From positions 2,196,166 through 2,260,165 of the forward strand of contig CAJINV010000012.1 of assembly GCA_905178155.1 (NCBI GenBank): a stretch of 64,000 nt of DNA. The letters are read 5' to 3'. The stretch comes from Amoebophrya sp. A120. Its lineage: Eukaryota; Sar; Dinophyceae; Syndiniales; Amoebophryaceae. The notes under the pieces are model-generated. The model did no database searches and had not been told where the DNA came from. It saw nothing but the letters and a program-made list of their open reading frames with translations. Positions within the stretch are counted from its first letter, which is position 1; every line of letters begins with the position of its first letter. Made by a program: the position numbers and the translations under genes. Below, one piece after another: positions 35,701 through 48,700 of the stretch.

Positions 35701-36977
35701 AAGATTGTGAGCCTATTCACGGTTTGGGATAGAGCTGGTAAAGGAGCATGACAAAAGCAGTCTTCCTCTTCTGTGCCCAAACAGCATGACAAATTGGATT
35801 CTAGTGCTCCGAAAATTTGTCATGCGCCGCTTACAAATTGGGCTTCCAACTGGTATCCATTTTATGCATGGCAAATCATTTCAACTCTGTCAATTTCAAA
35901 CCTGACGCTTCCATACTGCAGCTCCCTAGCGTAGTCCGCCGCCGTCGCGGCTCGCGCGGCGCGATTTTTCTTTTTCTGCTCTTCATCCAGTTCTTCCTCT
36001 TCGCTCGTTTTCGGCCGCGGACGCTTGTTTACTCTGCTGCTGTTGTTGTTGGCCGGCTTGCTCGAGTTCTTGTCCTTGTTGTCAGTTGAGTTCTTCTCTT
36101 GTACCGGTGGAACGGTCGGTCGGTCACGAGAATTTACGTTTTTATCCTTTTGGCCAATATGTTGGGAAGGAGCTACAGCGGATTTACTTTCATCCGAACC
36201 ACTATCGCTTGGATCGCTCCTGCCAGCGCTTTGATCGCTCCTGCCACCACGACGTGGTTCCTTTTCTTCCTTCTCCTTCTGCTTCTCCGCGGCCTCCTGC
36301 TGCATTCTCCGCTCTCTTCGTTGCTTTTGATTGAGCCTTTTTTTCTTCTTTCCCTTTCGAGTCTGTTTGTTCGGATTGTTTATTTTTCCGATAGTCGTTG
36401 TTCTGTTATCGACGCCCCGCCCTTGTTGTGGTCCAGCACCACCCACCTGCCGAGGACTTGCTCTAGCAGCTGGAACATTGTTTCTCCGATTTCTATTGCC
36501 GCTCCGCGGTGACCTCCCGCGCTCTCTGGTCCCGTAGTTGCCATCGTCGTCCTGGCGAAGATCATGATTGACGTCATCATTGTCATCCCCAATGGGCACT
36601 GTGGATCTGCGTTTGTTCTCCGCGGCGGAAGACGAACCATTTTTTTTCTCTTCCCCGTCTCGTCCAGACGACGCGGAGAAAGCACTCGTCCGCCGTCGCT
36701 TGTTGCGCTTGTAGTTCGACGGGGCCTCCAGCAGGGATGAACCGTTTTGGTGGTGGTTCTGATCATGGTTGGACTCGTCGTGGTGGATAAGTTTCTTCGT
36801 GTCCTCCTCTTTGACCTGAAAATCCGCCTGCACTTCGGCCTCGTCGCGTTCGATCACGATGGTGGAGCGGTTCCGCCTACTAGCCGTGTCATCCCCGATC
36901 AACTCTAAGTCGCTAATATCGAGGTCGCTGGCAACATTATCGCGGTGGGAAGCAGCGGGAGATGAGACTGACATCAT
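32707..36977 (-). CDS. Large disordered protein with a C-terminal cold-shock-like domain
   Basis: Exons 36977-35921, 35598-33677 and 33555-32707, separated by two introners, give 1,275 residues. More than 1,000 residues are low-complexity: Ser runs, Asn/Gln/Lys/Arg-rich tracts, an RGG-like KRTTGGKNGD stretch, KKKKRLNQKQRRERR and many KR nuclear-localisation-like clusters. Near the C-terminus lies RTGRICKYWPAEQYGWIESP, then GGDAFFRVSENP, and later GSFVSFDKVEWN. This follows the cold-shock pattern G-x-(V/I)-K-x-W/F, YG(F/W)I, D-x-F-F-x, G-x-x-V-x-F. An RNA-binding, granule- or nucleus-associated role is therefore likely but inferred. The start is MMSVSS; the second Met at 36974 is equally possible. 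Confidence 0.82.
33556..33671. mobile_element. Introner, family H (single copy here)
   Basis: At 116 bp this is the shortest element. Ends TATCCCCAGAAAAAAAAACA and TATCCAGGGAAAAACACCCA form inverted repeats around a TTTGTAATGC core. Flanks tcatt and tcgtc match at three of five positions. Removal joins REDVD to ETAVAAP in frame. Confidence 0.8.
35599..35915. mobile_element. Introner, family F
   Basis: Ends TATGGATGTGTCAGGATTGA and TATGGAAGCGTCAGGTTTGA. The duplication ctgca is perfect. Removal joins ADYARELQ to ERKERGGG. Confidence 0.94.
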
Positions 36978-38122
36978 CGCTGGGTGGTGCCTTCTTGTTC
37001 TGCGAAAATAAAAAAGGAATCAAGCTTATGTTGATGAGTTTGTACGTGTAGGTTAATCGACAAATAAATTTTGATCATCACATCTTCTCCGGGCTCGTTG
37101 CAAGTACAACTAGCTCTTACTATTCCTTCTTCCAGTGGGCACAATACCAGTCAAAACGCATATTACGGCTTATGAGGCGAGGGCGACGCGTTTTCGTGGT
37201 GCTGAAGCTAGTAGATCCGCATCGAGACTACAACTGCAACTGGGGCGATCTCAACCTGAGTCTACTTCTTATCTACCTGATATTAAGGCACTACGGCAAC
37301 ATCTACCATCCCTTATCAACCGGCGCTCGCTTATCTGCTCGTACGACCGAAAAAAACTTGCCTGTGCTTGCAACAGCACATCAGCTCAGAAACAGGAGCT
37401 GTGGTCTAGGAGTGGTGGTGAGGGTCTTGTCTTGCTAGCAAAAACTTACATCGCACCGACGAAATCTTTACCCTCCTGTACCTTGTACCTTTTACCTTGA
37501 CAGAGAGCAAATCGCAGAGTGTGGTTTCATCTTGCAATGCCCATGATGGAAAAAAACCTTTCGACTTCATCGAGCGAACAAGAACACGCATAATTCTAGG
37601 CACAGCAGCCACACTTCTGCGCGCGACAGCTAATGCAGCACCTCATACAACGTGCAGCTTTTGTGAAGATTGATGAGGGCTAAAGACTTTCTATTCATTT
37701 CCAAATAACGCAAAGACTGTTTGTGTTCGCATCTAATATGCGTACTGCACGAGGACCTTGTTGGTTCTTTATTCTTGGAGGAAAAGCTAAAACAGAAAGG
37801 GTCAGTCGTCGACACTACAGCAAAGTGGCGCAATGTTCTTCCTCAACACCTCCGAAGATGTTGCTCGTTCTTTGTTCTTGACCGAGTGGTGCCACACATA
37901 CCTTCATGGAACAACCATAAAATCAAAACGTGCAGTGCCTGTTCATTTGTAGATAATTTTTACGTAACAAGCGATAGCGAAAATCCCTCGCTGTCGAAGT
38001 GCCATGTTTTTGGCTTTTGGCCAGACAAGGCCGCGCGAACCAAAAATACGTGTATCCTGATGTTGTTGTCCCGAACATTTGATCCACGTTTTTACTGCGA
38101 CGACTTACTACGGGCGCAGCTT
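36978..38122. other. Intergenic region without a recognised gene
   Basis: About 1.1 kb between two minus-strand genes. Frames on the plus strand at 37135-37500 and 37721-38287 lack domains and introners and were not called. Confidence 0.5.
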
Positions 38123-41100
38123 TCACACCGAAGCATCGGTGTAGTAGCCAGCATCGTCGTCTTCCTCTCCGCCATGGAGGAGCCCTTGTTCGGGTTCGCC
38201 TATATTAGTCGCCAAGAACGGGGCCGCCGGCCGCGTCTGGTTACCCGCGGCCTCAGCTGCGGTCTCAGAAGATGCGGGTTGTTGTAGAAAGGACGGGGCT
38301 GTAGGACGAGAAGCTACTGGGTTGTCATTGACCATTCCGTTGGCAGCACCCGCCGCTCCCCTAGCCGACGTTGCTGTTAATACCAAGTTGATTTTTCTCG
38401 GCACAGACACTACAGACGACACCGAGGAGCTCATGCTTGTCTCATCGAAGTCGCTGTCTTCATTGTCGTTTGCCCCTAGTTGTGCTTCCGGCCTCCTCGT
38501 GGTCCCGGGAGAGCCGGCTGAATAGGTTTTCTCCAACATCTTCCGGTCTCTGTTTTTGTTTCGCTCCTGCTCTAAGATAGAAGATGCTCCCCTTCTACTA
38601 CTTCCGGCAGCGATGGTTCCATGATTTCCAGAATTCCGGTAATTTGCAGAAAGCGCATAGTTGTCGTTATTCATCTCCTGTGTCACTCGTCCCTCCGCAG
38701 CCAATATGCAAAAAAAAACTGTGTTAGTGTAAGTCTTTTGGGAAAGCAGCGCTACAAGTTTGTCTGCTATGACAGGAAAAACTTGTGATGCGCAGATAGG
38801 AAGGGAAAACACATAGGAAGCGAGCCGATCACGCATGTCGAACATGGAAAGTGTAAAGTAACTGTTTTGCATTTTCTGCATCACAGATTTACACTTACAC
38901 AGTTTTTTTCTTGCATAGCCAACTGGTTCCACCTCGCTTGCTTTTCCAGCTCCCCCAGCAACAGAAACTCGTTTTTGTTCGTGAAAAAAAGCAGCATCAA
39001 GTAGAAATGGAAAACCAAAAACAGCACTTGCGGACAGACGGAGAAGCTGGGGATTGTGAGAAAATTGTCAGATAGCTTGGTATAGAGGTGTGTCAGCCTC
39101 TTCCAACTTTCATACGCCTGGAGCCGTTCTTGACGTTCTACTTGTAGTCGTCCCGCGTGGTTATGTTCAATACCAACCGCGCTTCCACTTGGAGGATCCA
39201 CATCTTCAGATGGCGGAGTCAATAATGAACTTCCGGCTGCCCGCGCGCCGGCTTCGGAGTTGTATAGCGGATCGTCCCCCGGCCCGACACCGGCGAAGGC
39301 TTCCCGCAAATCTACTGGCCCGTCAATCTGGTTAAACCCTCCCCGCATCTTGGAGTCGTAGAGGAGATCTGGGATGGCGAGCCCAGACTCCTCTAGGGGG
39401 AGGAGACTGAGGGAAGAGCGTTTTTTATCTGCATGATGCGGGTAGTAGAACAAGCTTTGGTCGTCGTCGTCGTGCCCTCGTCTCAGGTTCTGCTCTCGTC
39501 CACCGTCATGGAATTCCTCAAACACTTCCACGGATTCCTCCTTCGCAGACCAAACGGTAAACGCGACGTGAACCAGCATGAGTACCAACACAAGCATCGA
39601 AGTCCAGAACGAGGTCTTCGTTTTCTGGCAGCAGTGTTGCTGTGCGAGAAAAAGGACAAAAAGCAACAGCCCGCCACCGCAATTTAGCAGGGCCTGCTTC
39701 CCGACGGCATACGCCACGGCGTCCGTGACGCAAGTCGGCGGGCCGCGAGGTAAGTGGTATGCTGTGGGCTCGTGAGAATAAGCAGAAAAAATTGCCCGTA
39801 GGTCCAGGTACCCGACGACCCAACTGATGCCGTGAACTCCGCAGAAAAACCAGAGCGCGCTGAGAAGCAGGAGATATCAAATGCAAAAATGTCTACTGTG
39901 TCTGGAAGGTTGGAACTTGTGATGCTGTCTCTGGATTCTAAAAAGATTTGTATTGCATGACCAGCAAGAGGACTCCATTTTGTGCTACGCGGAGAGGGCA
40001 TTTCTCATGCGGTAGAGGTATCACAAAGCCCTCATGAAATCTGTGATGCTACGGCATGCATCACAGACATCATGTCTCATGGAAAATATGCATGACAAGT
40101 CTCCAAATCTTCCAGACCCAGACATTTTTGCATTTTATAGGAGGCACTTTTGGCTCACCAAGAGTTTGCGTCTGGGGCTTTGTCTCGACGACGACGAGAC
40201 AGTACTAGTGGTGGACGTCGAGGGAGGGGCTGGCTTTTGTAGTTCTTCGTCTGCCGCAGAAGTGGTTGAAGTTTCTTGACGGCTGTTCTCCTGGCCGGAG
40301 CCCTCCGTAGATGGTACTACGACCGAGCTGCCCTTCATCTCGGGATCTAGTAGTTCCGGCGGTGCGGATTGTGTTGCTGTGTTCTTCTGCATCTGCTCAT
40401 CCTTAAGTAAGGGTAGTTTTTCTTGGTTAATACTGTGGTCCTGCAGTTCTTGGTCTTCGATCTCGATGGGAAGAACAGTCGCGTCAACAGCAAAACCATC
40501 TTCACCAGCATTTACATCCTCTTCATAATCATCTTCGTCCACAACGATCCTTCTCCGCCTGGCCAGCTGGTACTGATTCTTTGCCGTGCGGTACACCCGA
40601 AAAAGTAGGTACACAAACAAATACAGCTGCAAGAGCAGGAAGGAAAACGTCCGTTTAGAGCATTGCATCTGGTACTGGAAAAAAGCCTCGCCCAGTTTCT
40701 GTCGCAGAACGGAGAATTTGAATTGTAGTTGCCGCGCAGAAGTACTTCCACCCGACATCGCGTCGTCGTCAAGGGCTTGGCGAGGGGATGAAGTTGAGGT
40801 CAGCTGCAGCTGCTCCGGAATAATGTTCTTGAAGTTTACCTGTGCGAAAGATAGCTTCGATCGGCTTGTTGCGCGGGGTGCGCCTCGAGCAGGAGCAGGT
40901 GGAACACGAGCGGGGACTGGAGCAACACGCTGTGCTGGTGCTTCTTGGTCATTTACTTGTTGCGCCGCGTCACCGTTCATCTCAGCAGAGCTCCTTCGGA
41001 ACTTTCTTCTGTCCGCAGCTAGCATTCCTGCGACTCCAGCGTAAAACTTGTGCACACTCACCCCATCTTCCAAAATCCCGACGATGTTCTTGATTCGACT

Positions 41101-42060
41101 GCCCTGGTGGTTGAACAGAGACACCGCACTGGAGAAAGAGGAGGACCGATGGTTGACGAACTTCGCTGAGTAGCGAAGAAGATCGGCAAAATTATGCTCC
41201 TCAGGTGCAGGTCGTGGAGCACGTGGAGTTGTGTGACCCGAGTCGGCGTGCTGGTGCTGCGACAGAACAATCGTGGCTTCATCTTGTGCTGCTTGCTTCA
41301 CCAGATTCGAATCGTCTGCTGCCTGAATCGCGAGCGGCAGTGACTGTAAAACACTAGTCGCACTGGCCGCGCCGGGGAAGTCGTAGAGATTGTGATTGTC
41401 GTGGTCTTGTTCGTCTGGGGGGTTGTTTGTGTTTCTGTAGTTGAACAATGCTTCACTAGATACCAGTTTTCGCAGCGGCGCGGAGTACACTTTTCCGTAG
41501 TTCAAATAATCCTGCCTCGCGGTTCTCCCCCGGTAGTACTGCCCAAAGGTCGCTTGGTACAACAGAAAAGTGGCGCCAATGGCGAAAATTGACAGAACCT
41601 GGCAGTCGTCAGTCAGCTTCTTGATGTCGTGTTTAGAAGATGTTGGTGCTCCTTCTCGTCCTCGACCATGACCTTTTTTACCCTCATCTTTTATTCTCCG
41701 GCTGCAACACCTCTCGCAAAGTCGGCAGCAGCAGCAGCAGCAACAGAATCCCAATACGCCTCTGGCGATCGAGGAAAACCGGAGTAAAACGAGGAAGAGG
41801 GCGAGAATCGCTATCAGAAACGGGATGGCGATCCCGTGGATGAACCGTTGCTCGAAAGGGAGAAGTATCCCATCATCCTCATGCAACAATGCCGCACCAG
41901 GAGAAGCTCCCGCCTTGTAGTGTACCGTACTTCTGGGAAAATCCCCGTGCGGCCAAAGAACCTCCACGAAATCGAGAAAGCTGAAGTAAAAAAGCAGCAA
42001 CGTAGCAGAAACCGTCGTGAGGCACAGCCACGTGGAATACAGACAGGCCAGAGGCTTCAT
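38123..42060 (-). CDS. Multi-pass membrane protein, function unknown
   Basis: Exons 42060-40145, 39874-38923 and 38704-38123 with two introners give 1,149 residues. The N-terminus (MKPLACLYSTWLCLTTVSAT) runs into a hydrophobic helix. Further helices include HGIAIPFLIAILALFLVLLR followed by a run of cysteines (GFCCCCCCCRLCERCC), VLSIFAIGATFLLYQATF, FSFLLLQLYLFVYLLFRVY, LLLFVLFLAQQHCC, FWTSMLVLVLMLVHVAFTVW and CPQVLFLVFHFYLMLLFF. Long hydrophilic Ser/Glu-rich loops and a soluble acidic C-tail separate them. The Cys cluster next to a membrane helix would suit palmitoylation. No family is recognised. The initiating Met at 42060 is the first ATG in frame. Confidence 0.82.
38705..38917. mobile_element. 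Introner, family I (single copy here)
   Basis: Ends TATGCAAAAAAAAACTGTGT and TATGCAAGAAAAAAACTGTG form inverted repeats continuing into AGTGTAA. The duplication gccaa is perfect. Removal joins RWNQLA to AEGRVTQE. Confidence 0.9.
39875..40139. mobile_element. Introner, family A
   Basis: Ends TATCAAATGCAAAAATGTCT and TATAAAATGCAAAAATGTCT. Flanks ggaga and ggagg (one mismatch). Removal joins VSQKCL to LLSALWFF in the multi-pass protein. Confidence 0.92.
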
Positions 42061-42728
42061 GTTCCTCGCTGGTTGCGACAAGACTTTCGGTTCACTGGTT
42101 GAACTTCTAACGATCTTGGTCTTAGCAGGTGCAGGTTTTAGTACGTGTTATCATTCATACAAAATTCTAGCTCAACAAATTGTAGTTCTAGTTCGCAAAA
42201 ATGTGATACCGGCAAGTGCGTATGGATCTTGATCGACCACGAACTTCCGAAACGTTAACGTTCCTTGAAAATAAGATCTGAATTGCCGGCGCAAGAAAAG
42301 ACGCCTGTTCCGCTATCGATGCTGCACGAGATTCTCTCTGTAGTTTCTGTCTGAGACAGATACGGACCTTGCTCGTCTTGTGGTCGAAAAAAATAAGACA
42401 AAAATTAAAATTGATCGTACTCGTCCAATTGATCCTGCTTAAGGTTGAGACGAACACGAACAGCTTTGCAAAGGATGTTGACTCATGCCGCTACCGCTGC
42501 TTCCGAATCCGCTCTGGCTTCTTTGAAGGCGCTGGAGCCGCTTCGAGAAAGTTTTTTGTTTTTTTTCACGACGAAGGTGCAAGTGTCTTTCAAAAAAATC
42601 CGAATCACGCACACGATACTCTTTCTGTTGTATGTGCAGCGGAAGCGGGAATCGAAAGATAGTACACAGCGCCATCGTGTTAATATCGTCGTTGTAGCTA
42701 CAACTTCTAGGACGGAAGAGCTGCGACG
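42061..42728. other. Intergenic region without a recognised gene
   Basis: About 670 bases between two minus-strand genes. Nothing recognised. Confidence 0.5.
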
Positions 42729-45700
42729 TCACGACGGTCTCGCGACTTCCGCCACGACTACCCTGGGAAACTGGGTCCAATCTAGTTTGAAGCCGAGCAG
42801 CTGAAACAGAATCTCCTCGTCTTCATCGAGATGGTGAGATGCGTCGTTCGTGTTTTCCTCTTTCCAAACAGCGGAACTGCCATGCTGGTACAGCTCCGCG
42901 ACCGCCAGCTCATCGTGCCGATCGTGCTGTCCGGCGGGAAGGTGTGATTTATTCCCATCCACTACCGGTTGAACTGTCAAACCCCGATGCTTGTTCATCA
43001 TCGAAACCATATTGGCACCAGTAGAACTTCGGTTCGCTAAACTTTTTCTTGCAGGAGCCTGCTGCTGGTGTAGAGTATGTGTATGGCCAGCATTCTGCGC
43101 GTCGTTGTGTTGACTGTCACCTTTACCAACATGTTCTTGACCATGAACATGCTTTCCACGAAGATGGTGTTCGCCATGAAGATCACGATGATCGTGATCC
43201 TCTTTTGTTTCGCCATAAAACGAAAACAATGACGGCCGACTTTTCCGCGTACTGGGTGGGCTGTGTGCTGTTGATGGGCCTTTGGCATGTAGTTGATGTA
43301 CATGCGTCCCTTGTTTTCCCTTCGCGCTAGTATGGTGCTTTGATGTAGTAGAAGCACCAGCAGTTGTGGACGTAGGAGCCCCGTGAGATGATGATGCTGA
43401 TCTACCTTTTGCGCTTTTTCCAGTTTTGTCATGCTTGTTACCAGCAGCACTTCGTAGCGACGAAAAGTCCAAAAACTCCTTTTCCCACTCCAGCACCCCT
43501 ATCCTGTGCAAAAGTATCGTAGTCGTACTAATTGCAAATATGCATGACAAATCTCCTTCCTAAGGTAAAACAGCATTACAAATTCCACTTTTCTTCTTGC
43601 CAAAATTTGTGATGCAATTTATACTAGTACGATACTTTTGCGATGCATAACCCCGTACTGCCATCGATGTTTCAAATTCTTGTCCACTGCGAGGTTCGTA
43701 TTAAATGCAAAAGTGTCTGGGTCTGGAATGTTGCCGGGTTTGTCATGCATATTTTGCATGACCCAGGATGTCTGTAATGCACGACCTAGCATCACAGATT
43801 TTTAGATGGCTTCCTGATGCCTACTCCGCATGACAAATGCCGTCCCCGCGTAACACAAACTAGACTCCTCTTGCTGGTCATGCAATGCAGATTTTTTTAG
43901 AGTCCAAAGTTCGCATCACAAGTTCCAACCTTCCAGACCCAGACATTTTTACACTTCATAGTTCGCTAGCTGATACGGTATCTTATTTTCGACGCTTTTT
44001 TGATCGTTTTCAACATGATCTATCCTGAGTAAAAACGTCCCCACACCAGAGTTGTCATGCAGATTTGCAATGACAGGAACATTTGTAATGCGCATCGCCA
44101 GGAGAGGCATTTTTAGTCGTGTTTTGGAATTTGTAATGCTGTAAACAGGATGAGCAGATGGATTTCTTATGCAGCTGGCCTTGCGAACCTGCACTACATT
44201 ACGGACTGCAACCTGTGATGCGTGACCCCCAAAAGTTCTAGGTTTGTGTTGCAAAATCACCATCTTGACTCTGGTGTGGGGATGTTTTTACTCAGGATAT
44301 GATCTGCGGCTATCTTATTCTTTTCAAGAAACACCAATTCCCGCCGCAACCGTTTCCCTTCGAATTCCTCCCTGACTTTGTCGTCAAAAACCGCTTTCCG
44401 CTTCCGAAAGAGCAGCTCAATCGGCCGCTGCAAGTCTCGTTTGTTCAGGATTTTTCTTGCGTCCGTTTCATCTTCGTAGGAAACATTGACAATTCGGTCT
44501 ACTCTCTGTCGCAGCTTGAAAAGCTTTTCTTCTTGAGTTTCACCCGCCAAGTCGTCTGGTGCTGTTTTTTTGCTCTTAGTCCCCTCGTCATCATCAGCCG
44601 CAACTTCACTGACCAGCTGGTTCCCAATCATGATGACTTCGTCGTCAAACAGGAGCTGTTGTGCAGTGCAAAAGTATCGCACTCGCATAAATGCATTAGA
44701 AATTTCCTCAGCATGAGAAATAAAATTTGTAATGCTGATCTACCTCAAGAAAAAGACTTGTAATGCATGATTGCAATACGAGATACTTTTGCACAGGATA
44801 GCTGCCGATCCACCGCCCAGCCCTGACGTTTCAAGTATTTGATTCGCCCCTGCTCCAAGCGCAAGTCTAATTCCACGTCTTCCAATCCCGCGTGCAATAT
44901 GCATCGCAAAAGTATCGTACTAGTACTACCTAGTTGTACTACTTGCATGACAAATTTTCCTAGCATGGCAAATGAAATTTGTCATGCTAGTACATTACCT
45001 AGGAAATTAGATTTGTCATGCCTGATTGCGATCACTACGAGTACGATACTTTTGCAGTGGATATGCAACTGCAAGTAGCAATCCGCGAACTTTTTCGGCA
45101 TAAAGGACATGGTGAAGCAAGGCACTTCCAATCGGTCGGCCCGACGGATCAATTTCTGTATGCAATACAAATTTCCCTTACATGTACAAGATGCATCACA
45201 AATTTCACCAATTTGGGACGTAAAACTTGTCATGCTGAACTAGGATCGAAGCCAAGTTTTGTCATGCGGAGACCGCACTTGTAGTTGTACGTGTACGGGA
45301 AATTTACTGTGGATATTCTGGAGTAGAGCGTCATTTGCCGTTTTCTTCTCGGTTGTCCAGGTGGGCACACTGGTAATTTTTTCCTTGCAAATGGCTAGAA
45401 CCACGTCTCCCTCTCGCATGCCCGCCTTGTAGGCGAGGGGGCGGGCCGCGGGGGGAAGGGCGGGAAGGGCCAGCGCCGGGGCGTGGTGGTGGCCGCTTGT
45501 ATAGTCCGCGGGTAGAACTACAAGTCGAGCGGCGCGAGGCGTTCCTGTTTCATCTCCATCATGCGGGGTGACGTGTTTGACTTTTTGTGCTTGCTCTACT
45601 TTATGTAGTGAGTCCGGCTGTTCTTGTTCCGGTTGTTCACTTTTCCCAGGAACGTGATTAAGTTGAAATCGCTCAGCGACATGTTGATCTTGCCTTCTTT

Positions 45701-48700
45701 CTCGCCCCCGAATCTCCTCCATCACGTACCGGAACCGTTTCTGCTGCTTTTCGTTTTCATTTTTCTGCTCGTGTCGGCCGTGGGCGGTGCCCGCGTTTGT
45801 GTGATCTAGGATGAACTCTGTGATGTTTTGTTCCAGATGGGAAAACAGCGGAGGAGCGGGGGGCAAGGGAGAAGTGCTGGTCATCTGTGTTTTGTAATTC
45901 CCACTTTCTTGTTCGTTGTCATGCTCGCCTGAAGCAGGAGTGCTGTCCTTCGCATGGTTAGCTTGTTCCCCATGTTGTCTGTGTGCATCGTTGTCTGTTC
46001 CGAGAGTCGGGTCGCTCTTTCGCTGGCCTGACGGAAGAAGATGAAAAGATGAAGACGCAGCTTGCTGTGGACGACCAGAGACTTCAGTTTGTTGAGAAGG
46101 GGATGCGCTGCGTTCTACTGGCGATTCCACTTCGAAATTCTCCCGATCCGCCATCTTGAACATGGTTTCCAGCAGCTGTTGCGAGTACAAGTTGGCGCTC
46201 TCCAAATGTACTCGTGCTGCGCCGAAGTGATTGTCAAATGTGGTTGCGCCAGCAGCGCCAATCATGATATCGCTAGTTGTAGTACCGGAGGACGGCTGAT
46301 GATGAACTGCAAAAATGTCTGGGTCTGGAAGAATGCATGTTTGTCATGCTTGTCTGGCATGACTTTTAAATCTGTCATGCACGTTACCCAAGAGCCCCAT
46401 TTTTCTGTCATGCAGAAGCGCAGTTTGTCATGCAGAATAGGCAACACCCAGGACCTCAGAAACTTGTCATGCTGAGCCAGCATTTGTAGCCTCGTCATGA
46501 GACGCCACCCAGCATCACAAGTTTCCAGACCCAGACATTTTTACATTTGATACTGCTGATGAAGCAGCAACGTGTCCTCTACCTCTGGAATTGAAATGGT
46601 CCCGAGATGCGTAGTCCGCAACACAACGTCCCGCGGCACAGGCGGAAATTTTGGACGAAAGGAGGGGTCCTCCGTGAGGGATTTCCGCGCGAGAACCGAC
46701 TGCTGCATCCTCCGTTTCGCGGGAAGTAGACCGCGACTTGCTTCTTCTGCTTCTTCGATGTCCGCGCCGAGGTCTAGGCTGCCTTCATCCTCGGACAAAT
46801 CGACGTCGACCCCCCGGTCGACAGCTAATGATGTTCTACGGATTATCTCCCCCTCAGAACCAACAAAAGCGCCATTTTTTCGACCTGCAAAGCCACTCTT
46901 TCCTTTTCCCTTTTTCGCTGCGTAGGCAGCGGCTTTTCCGAGGGCAAAAATGGTTGCGGCCCCTTTCGTTTTGCCCTTTTTGGAGATGGAGGTGGCTGCT
47001 CCAGCAAGAGACCTGCGGGCGGCCGATGGAATGGTTCCTGTAGCAGCTGCTGCTGAATCCAAATGGTCCTCATGATCTTCATGCAGTTTGTCGCCTTTGC
47101 CTTTTTTATGGCCTTTTTTGTGGTGGTGGGCCTGATGGTGACCGTGGTGCTTTAGGTGATGAAGATCTTCGTCATGGTCGTGCTCATCTGTGTGATGCGA
47201 TTCCCTGTCATGTTCAGTGTGCATGTGGCCGTGGCGCTTTTGCTTGCCGTGCTTATGCTTTCCCTTTCCCTTCTTACCGGTGCGTCTTTTCTTGTGGTGC
47301 GCGTCATCGTGGAGACCCTCATGTTGGAGGTGTAGCTCTGCATCTTCGTGCTCCATCTCAGCAGCGAGCGAAGTTGTAGCTTCAGCTTCGTATTCTAGAT
47401 TTCCATCATCCTCCTCGTGCTCGCCGTCCTCGGCGGCGGCCTCATCCAACTCTGTCTGCTGCGCAGCAGGCGGCCTGGCTTCGTAGTTTCCTGCCCCTGT
47501 AAAAACACCTTCACCTATGCCGGCTTCAGTTCCAGCACCAACATCTTCCTCGTCCACCTGTTGTACGGTCTCAAACTCGTCCACCACTTCTCCCACTTCC
47601 TATGGCGTTCTCAAACGTTACCCTCTCAATTGTTGCATGGATTTGTCATGCATACCCGACTGCACCACATCAAAAGCCTTAGCATGGATTTGTCATGCAA
47701 AACTCTCATCAGTATCTACATCATCAAGCTGCCTCGCATGACAAATGTCCGAAGAGCTGAACAGCATCTAAATCTTCTGTGCCAAACCTGTATTGCAAAA
47801 GGCGAATTCTTCCCCCTTGCACTCTTGCCATTCTTGCATTACAAATCCATGCAGCGGTTGAGATGTAATATTTGAGAACGCCACACTTCTATGTCTTCAG
47901 TTTCAACTCGAACCGGCTCCACTTCCAACTCGGTTACCAAATCCGATACGCCGCCCGCACTGGTGCCCAATTTTCTTTTCGTCTTCTTCACTTTCCGCTT
48001 CGGTTTATTTGTCGGCCTGCTAGATGAAAGAAGAGGAGGACCACCTACTTCGGAGGCAAGTTGAGACGGTAGCTCAGCATCCGCGGCTGCAACATCGCTC
48101 GTCTCCTCCCCGTTTTCATCCTCTTCTTCCACGCTATCCGCCGCACCACTGTCCGACGGTGTTTGCAACGCTAACAGCCCTCCATCCGCATTCATGAATT
48201 TTGCTTCTTCCGGGACGGCTTCGACTAGTAACAACCCGTTTTCAGCTAGTGCAGTTTTTTTCATTTCGTCCAAGAGCTCGGCTTCGTCATCTGCGAGTAG
48301 TGCCTCTGCTTCAATATCAACGTCCTCTGGTGGGAGAAGCGTCGCGGTCTGCAAAAACTCCGGCAACTCTTCCCTTTTCCGAATCACACCCATAGACTCC
48401 ATCGCCGTGGCAATTACCTCCTTCCCCTGATCCAGCAATGTAGCCGCGTTGGAGTCTTCAGACTTCAGTAGTTTGCTCGCCGGATCTCTTAATAGCGCGT
48501 CGATGTCCTGCTCCTGTTCCTTCTTCTTGCTGTCCTTGTAGATCCGCAGTTTCGACTCTTCCTTGAACAACGCAACCTCCGCCGCTTCTAGTTTCGCGTG
48601 GAGCACTTCCAGATCCTCCGGCATGGCGCTCTCAAACGTTACATTCTCAACTGTTTACATTAAATTTGTAATGCACCAATGGAAAAAGGGAAAGGGGAAA

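Noticed and set aside
42729-46299. Separate gene starting at MIGAAGATTF (46265)
   Set aside because: The frame continues upstream through an introner with gctga on both sides, and the joined reading frame is open into the preceding exon. A second start is unnecessary.
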